64,000 nucleotides of DNA from Peptoniphilus duerdenii ATCC BAA-1640 (lineage in GTDB: Bacteria; Bacillota; Clostridia; Tissierellales; Peptoniphilaceae), in NCBI RefSeq assembly GCF_000146345.1, contig NZ_GL397071.1, positions 1,956,695 to 2,020,694 of the forward strand. Direction: 5' to 3'. The notes under the pieces were generated by a model. It saw only the letters and a program-made list of their open reading frames with translations, was not told where the DNA came from and did not search any database. Within the stretch, counting starts at the first letter, position 1. The number at the start of each line of letters is the position of its first letter. Made by a program: the position numbers and the translations under genes. Positions 60,492 to 64,000 of this stretch are shown here, piece after piece.

Positions 60492-61711
60492 ACTAGGGTT
60501 ATCCTTTGATGAACTTTCTTTCCTTTTTGAATTATGATTTTGTCGTCTTTAAACATATCCGCCTTTACAACTAGGTTAGGATCTTGAACTTTTTCTCCAT
60601 CTATTGAAACTCCGCCACCTTGGATAAGTCTTCTAGCTTCTGAGTTGGATTTAGTTAGATTTAACTTTGTCATAAGGTCTAGGATTCCTATTCCTTCTTC
60701 AAAGATTTTTCTATCCATATCTTCATTTGGAATATTTTCAGAATCAGCTCCACCTTGGAATAGTGCCTTAGATGCTTCTAGTGCTTCTTTTGCAGCTTCT
60801 TCTCCATGGACATCCTTTACAACTTCAAATGCTAGAACTTCTTTTGCCTTATTTAATTCTTGTCCTTCTAGCTTTTCATATTCAGCAATCTTTTCTAGTG
60901 GTAGCATGGTTAGAAGTTTTAAGAATTTGATTACGTCTCTATCGTCACTGTTTCTTAGGTATTGGAACATTTCGTATGGAGATGTCTTTTCTCTATCTAG
61001 CCAGATTGCTCCCTTTTCTGATTTACCCATCTTTTGTCCAGATGCTGTGGTTAGAAGTTTAAATGTCATACCAAATACTAGGTCACTTTCAAGTTTTCTA
61101 ACGAGTTCATATCCACCAATAATATTTGACCATTGGTCTGATCCACCTAATTCAAGTTTAACTCCATGTTTTCTGTAAAGATATAGGAAGTCGTAGGATT
61201 GCATAAGCATGTATCCAAATTCAAAGAATGTAAGTCCATTTTCCATTCTGTTCTTGTAGCAGTCGAAGTTTAACATTCTATTTACTGAGAAGTGAACTCC
61301 TATTTCTCTCATAAATGGAAGGAATTTTAAATCTAGTAGCCAGTCTTTGTTGTTTTCTATGATTCCTTTTCCTTCGCTGAAATCTAAAAAGTGTGAGATT
61401 TGTTTTCTAAAACATTCCGCATTGTGATTTATAAAATCTTCTGTCATTACCTTTCTCATGTCGTTCTTACCAGATGGGTCACCTATCATTGTAGTTCCTC
61501 CACCTAGTAGAGCAACAGGTATATGACCTGCATTTTGCATGTGTTGCATTACTCTTATTTGAAGAAAATGTCCAAGGGTTAGTGAATCTGCTGTTGCATC
61601 AAATCCTATATAGAATTTTACTTTTTCTTTTCCAAGCAGATCCCTTAACTCTTCTTCATGTGTCATTTGGTCAATAAAACCACGTTCTTCTAAAATATCA
61701 ATTACGTTCAT
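60488..61711 (-). CDS. tyrS: tyrosyl-tRNA synthetase
   Basis: Charges tRNA-Tyr. The HIGH-like motif (SLTLGHFLQIR), the tyrosine pocket (YIGFDATAD), the KMSKS-like loop (KMGKSEKGAIW) and the C-terminal S4 RNA-binding domain (NSEARRLIQGGGVSIDGEKV) are all present. I start it at the ATG at 61711 because GTAGGAGG lies right before it; a frame that stays open to 61771 runs through the T-box leader and is rejected. It is the first gene of the tyrS-pyrC unit. Confidence 0.95.
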   Translation of the reverse strand: MNVIDILEERGFIDQMTHEEELRDLLGKEKVKFYIGFDATADSLTLGHFLQIRVMQHMQNAGHIPVALLGGGTTMIGDPSGKNDMRKVMTEDFINHNAECFRKQISHFLDFSEGKGIIENNKDWLLDLKFLPFMREIGVHFSVNRMLNFDCYKNRMENGLTFFEFGYMLMQSYDFLYLYRKHGVKLELGGSDQWSNIIGGYELVRKLESDLVFGMTFKLLTTASGQKMGKSEKGAIWLDREKTSPYEMFQYLRNSDDRDVIKFLKLLTMLPLEKIAEYEKLEGQELNKAKEVLAFEVVKDVHGEEAAKEALEASKALFQGGADSENIPNEDMDRKIFEEGIGILDLMTKLNLTKSNSEARRLIQGGGVSIDGEKVQDPNLVVKADMFKDDKIIIQKGKKVHQRITLV

Positions 61712-61723
61712 TTTTCCTCCTAC

Positions 61724-61867
61724 AAAAAAATACGCCCTAAGCTTGAATGGACGCATTCGTGTTACCACCATTCTTTGCCTAGGGCCTTGTTCTAAAAATC
61801 ACTGAAATCTCCGGTGTTGTAATTCGATTTCTCTACTGGGTCACCTTCACAGATTTCTTATTAAGTT
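61724..61867 (-). promoter_or_regulatory. tyrosine T-box riboswitch with very short Stem I
   Basis: Leader that senses uncharged tRNA-Tyr. The T-box antiterminator core is clear: GAATGG (61768-61773), the bulge TGGTAAC (61761-61767) whose TGGT would pair the tRNA ACCA end, then ACG, a loop and CGTCCATTC (61745-61753). Stem I is only about 54 nt (61804-61857): base helix GAAATCT/AGATTTC, inner GGTG/CACC, AGTA (61834-61837) facing GAA (61823-61825), and the specifier TAC (61819-61821, Tyr). A terminator-like stem GCCCTAGGC/GCTTAGGGC (61777-61785 and 61734-61742) with seven T follows. Confidence 0.85.
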
Positions 61868-61873
61868 TCTTTC

Positions 61874-61902
61874 ATTTTATATTAATATTTTTTCTTTGTC
61901 AA
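61874..61902 (-). promoter_or_regulatory. promoter of the tyrS T-box leader
   Basis: A consensus TTGACA (61897-61902), 17-nt spacer and TAAAAT (61874-61879) on the minus strand. The predicted start point is about 61867. Confidence 0.8.
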
Positions 61903-61933
61903 TCTAATTTTGCTTTAATCCTATAAATTAAAC

Positions 61934-62401
61934 TTATCCTCTTATATCTTCCAAGAGGTTTGCCATTTCAATAGCAGTTACAGCAGCGTCGAAACCTTTG
62001 TTGCCCATCTTTGTGCCTGCTCTTTCGATTGCTTGTTCTATATTTTCTGTAGTTATTATTCCAAATATAACTGGCACTTCTGTTTGAAGTGATGCTTGTG
62101 CGATTCCCTTCACCGCTTCTGTGGATACGAGTTCATAGTGGGTTGTCGCTCCTCTTATGACTGCTCCAAGGGCTATTACTGCGTCGAACTTGCCAGTTTT
62201 TGCAAGCATCTTGCAAGTGATTGGAATTTCAAATGATCCTGGCACCCAGAACACTTCTATTTCATCTTCTTTAACTCCATGTCTTTTTAGTCCGTCGATG
62301 CAACCATCGAAGAGTTTTGAAACGATAAATTCGTTAAATCTTCCCATTACTATGGCGTATCTTTTGCCTTGTGAACTTAAATTTGCGTTGTGAATTTTCA
62401 T
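61934..62401 (-). CDS. ribH: 6,7-dimethyl-8-ribityllumazine synthase
   Basis: Penultimate step of riboflavin synthesis, condensing the ribityl pyrimidine with the four-carbon phosphate. Family motifs: [35 protein letters not shown] (with the catalytic His) and [12 protein letters not shown]. The 155-aa length is typical of the icosahedral enzyme. It lies 42 bp after ribBA in the same direction. Confidence 0.95.
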   Translation of the reverse strand: MKIHNANLSSQGKRYAIVMGRFNEFIVSKLFDGCIDGLKRHGVKEDEIEVFWVPGSFEIPITCKMLAKTGKFDAVIALGAVIRGATTHYELVSTEAVKGIAQASLQTEVPVIFGIITTENIEQAIERAGTKMGNKGFDAAVTAIEMANLLEDIRG

Positions 62402-62443
62402 TTTTATCTCCTTTTATTATCCTTAATTTATTTAATATAATGA

Positions 62444-63649
<1,206 letters not shown>

Positions 63650-63659
63650 TTTCTTCTCC

Positions 63660-64000
63660 TTAAAATCCGTTTTCTCTTAAAAATTCCAAATCAATGCTAT
63701 TTTTTTCTTCTTTATTTAAAAATTTATAGACATACCTTCCGATGATATCCGTTTCGATATTTATACTGTCTCCAAGTTTTTTATCCTTTAGGTTGGTCTC
63801 TCTTATTGTGGTTGGGATTATGGAAACTTCTAGAGAATTCCTATCTACATTTGAAACTGTGAGACTAATGCCGTCTAAGGCTATCGAACCTTTGTTGACC
63901 ACATACTTAAGTACATCGGGATTTGCGGAAATTTTATAGACTATTTCGTTTGAGTTGTGGGTAGTATTTATAATTTTTCCCACTCCGTCCACATGGCCTT
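63660..64000 (-). CDS. ribE: riboflavin synthase alpha chain, 5' part outside the window
   Basis: Last step of riboflavin synthesis. Only the C-terminal 110-odd residues are present; the frame stays open to the window edge, where it reads GHVDGVGKI, a conserved junction of the two barrels. The downstream [16 protein letters not shown] and [13 protein letters not shown] segments are typical. The full protein would be about 210 aa. An FMN riboswitch, if any, would lie beyond 64000. Confidence 0.93.
   Translation of the reverse strand, partial: GHVDGVGKIINTTHNSNEIVYKISANPDVLKYVVNKGSIALDGISLTVSNVDRNSLEVSIIPTTIRETNLKDKKLGDSINIETDIIGRYVYKFLNKEEKNSIDLEFLRENGF

Noticed and set aside
61712-61771. Upstream extension of tyrS to 61771
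   Set aside because: It runs through the T-box antiterminator and T run; the ATG at 61711 has an ideal ribosome binding site.

Overview
The window is AT-rich and fits a Gram-positive anaerobe of the Firmicutes. The reasons are single-cysteine lipoproteins, an FtsEX-linked M23 peptidase, copper-amine-oxidase-like surface domains, a V-type ATPase instead of an F-type, a T-box tyrS leader, strong AGGAGG-type ribosome binding sites and frequent TTG/GTG starts. A Tissierellia/Peptoniphilaceae-like clostridial relative is my best guess, but no marker gene here settles it. Most genes lie on the minus strand in tight, often overlapping operons ended by hairpin-plus-T-run terminators.

Layout from left to right. 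1-477 is a repeat-bearing intergenic stretch. 478-6132 is a five-gene oligopeptide ABC importer (oppBCDFA). 6533-15001 is a nine-gene V/A-type ATPase operon (H-C-I-K-F-E-A-B-D). 15178-17502 is PEP synthase. 17553-22045 is an overlapping set of a YhaO-like nuclease, a YhaN-like ATPase, a second phosphoesterase and a CYTH protein, followed by a 58-residue PspC protein and an NlpC/P60 wall hydrolase. rnpB (RNase P RNA) lies at about 23603-23924. 24092-26634 is a GntR-controlled ABC-2 transporter of the YtrA type. 27010-31511 is ftsE-ftsX-M23 peptidase-CtpA-hypothetical, a division and wall-hydrolysis operon. 31681-33756 is a Zn/Cd-type P-type ATPase with an ArsR/SmtB-like operator. Plus-strand genes follow: a ferredoxin-fused aldo/keto reductase, leucyl aminopeptidase, a GNAT protein and methylglyoxal synthase. 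37977-41483 is cca-glmM-degV.

41620-42120 holds a MazF/PemK-like toxin gene. It is preceded not by a protein antitoxin but by a promoter, a 40-nt-period tandem repeat and an intrinsic terminator, which is the architecture of a type III (RNA antitoxin) system. This is the strongest candidate here for an unannotated or undescribed system. Next come two secreted proteins (42226-43768), a complete pstSCAB-phoU-phoB-phoR regulon with a four-unit 11-bp Pho-box-like operator, a second Opp/Nik-type ABC importer (50329-55223), a fused ABC exporter, a CytX-like NCS1 permease, a Crp/Fnr regulator, pyrC-tyrS with an unusually small T-box leader, and the riboflavin genes ribH, ribBA and a ribE cut by the window end.

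Together these regions cover peptide and metal uptake, ion-gradient energetics, phosphate homeostasis, cell-wall remodelling and small-molecule biosynthesis. No prophage, insertion sequence, CRISPR array, rRNA or tRNA was recognised.
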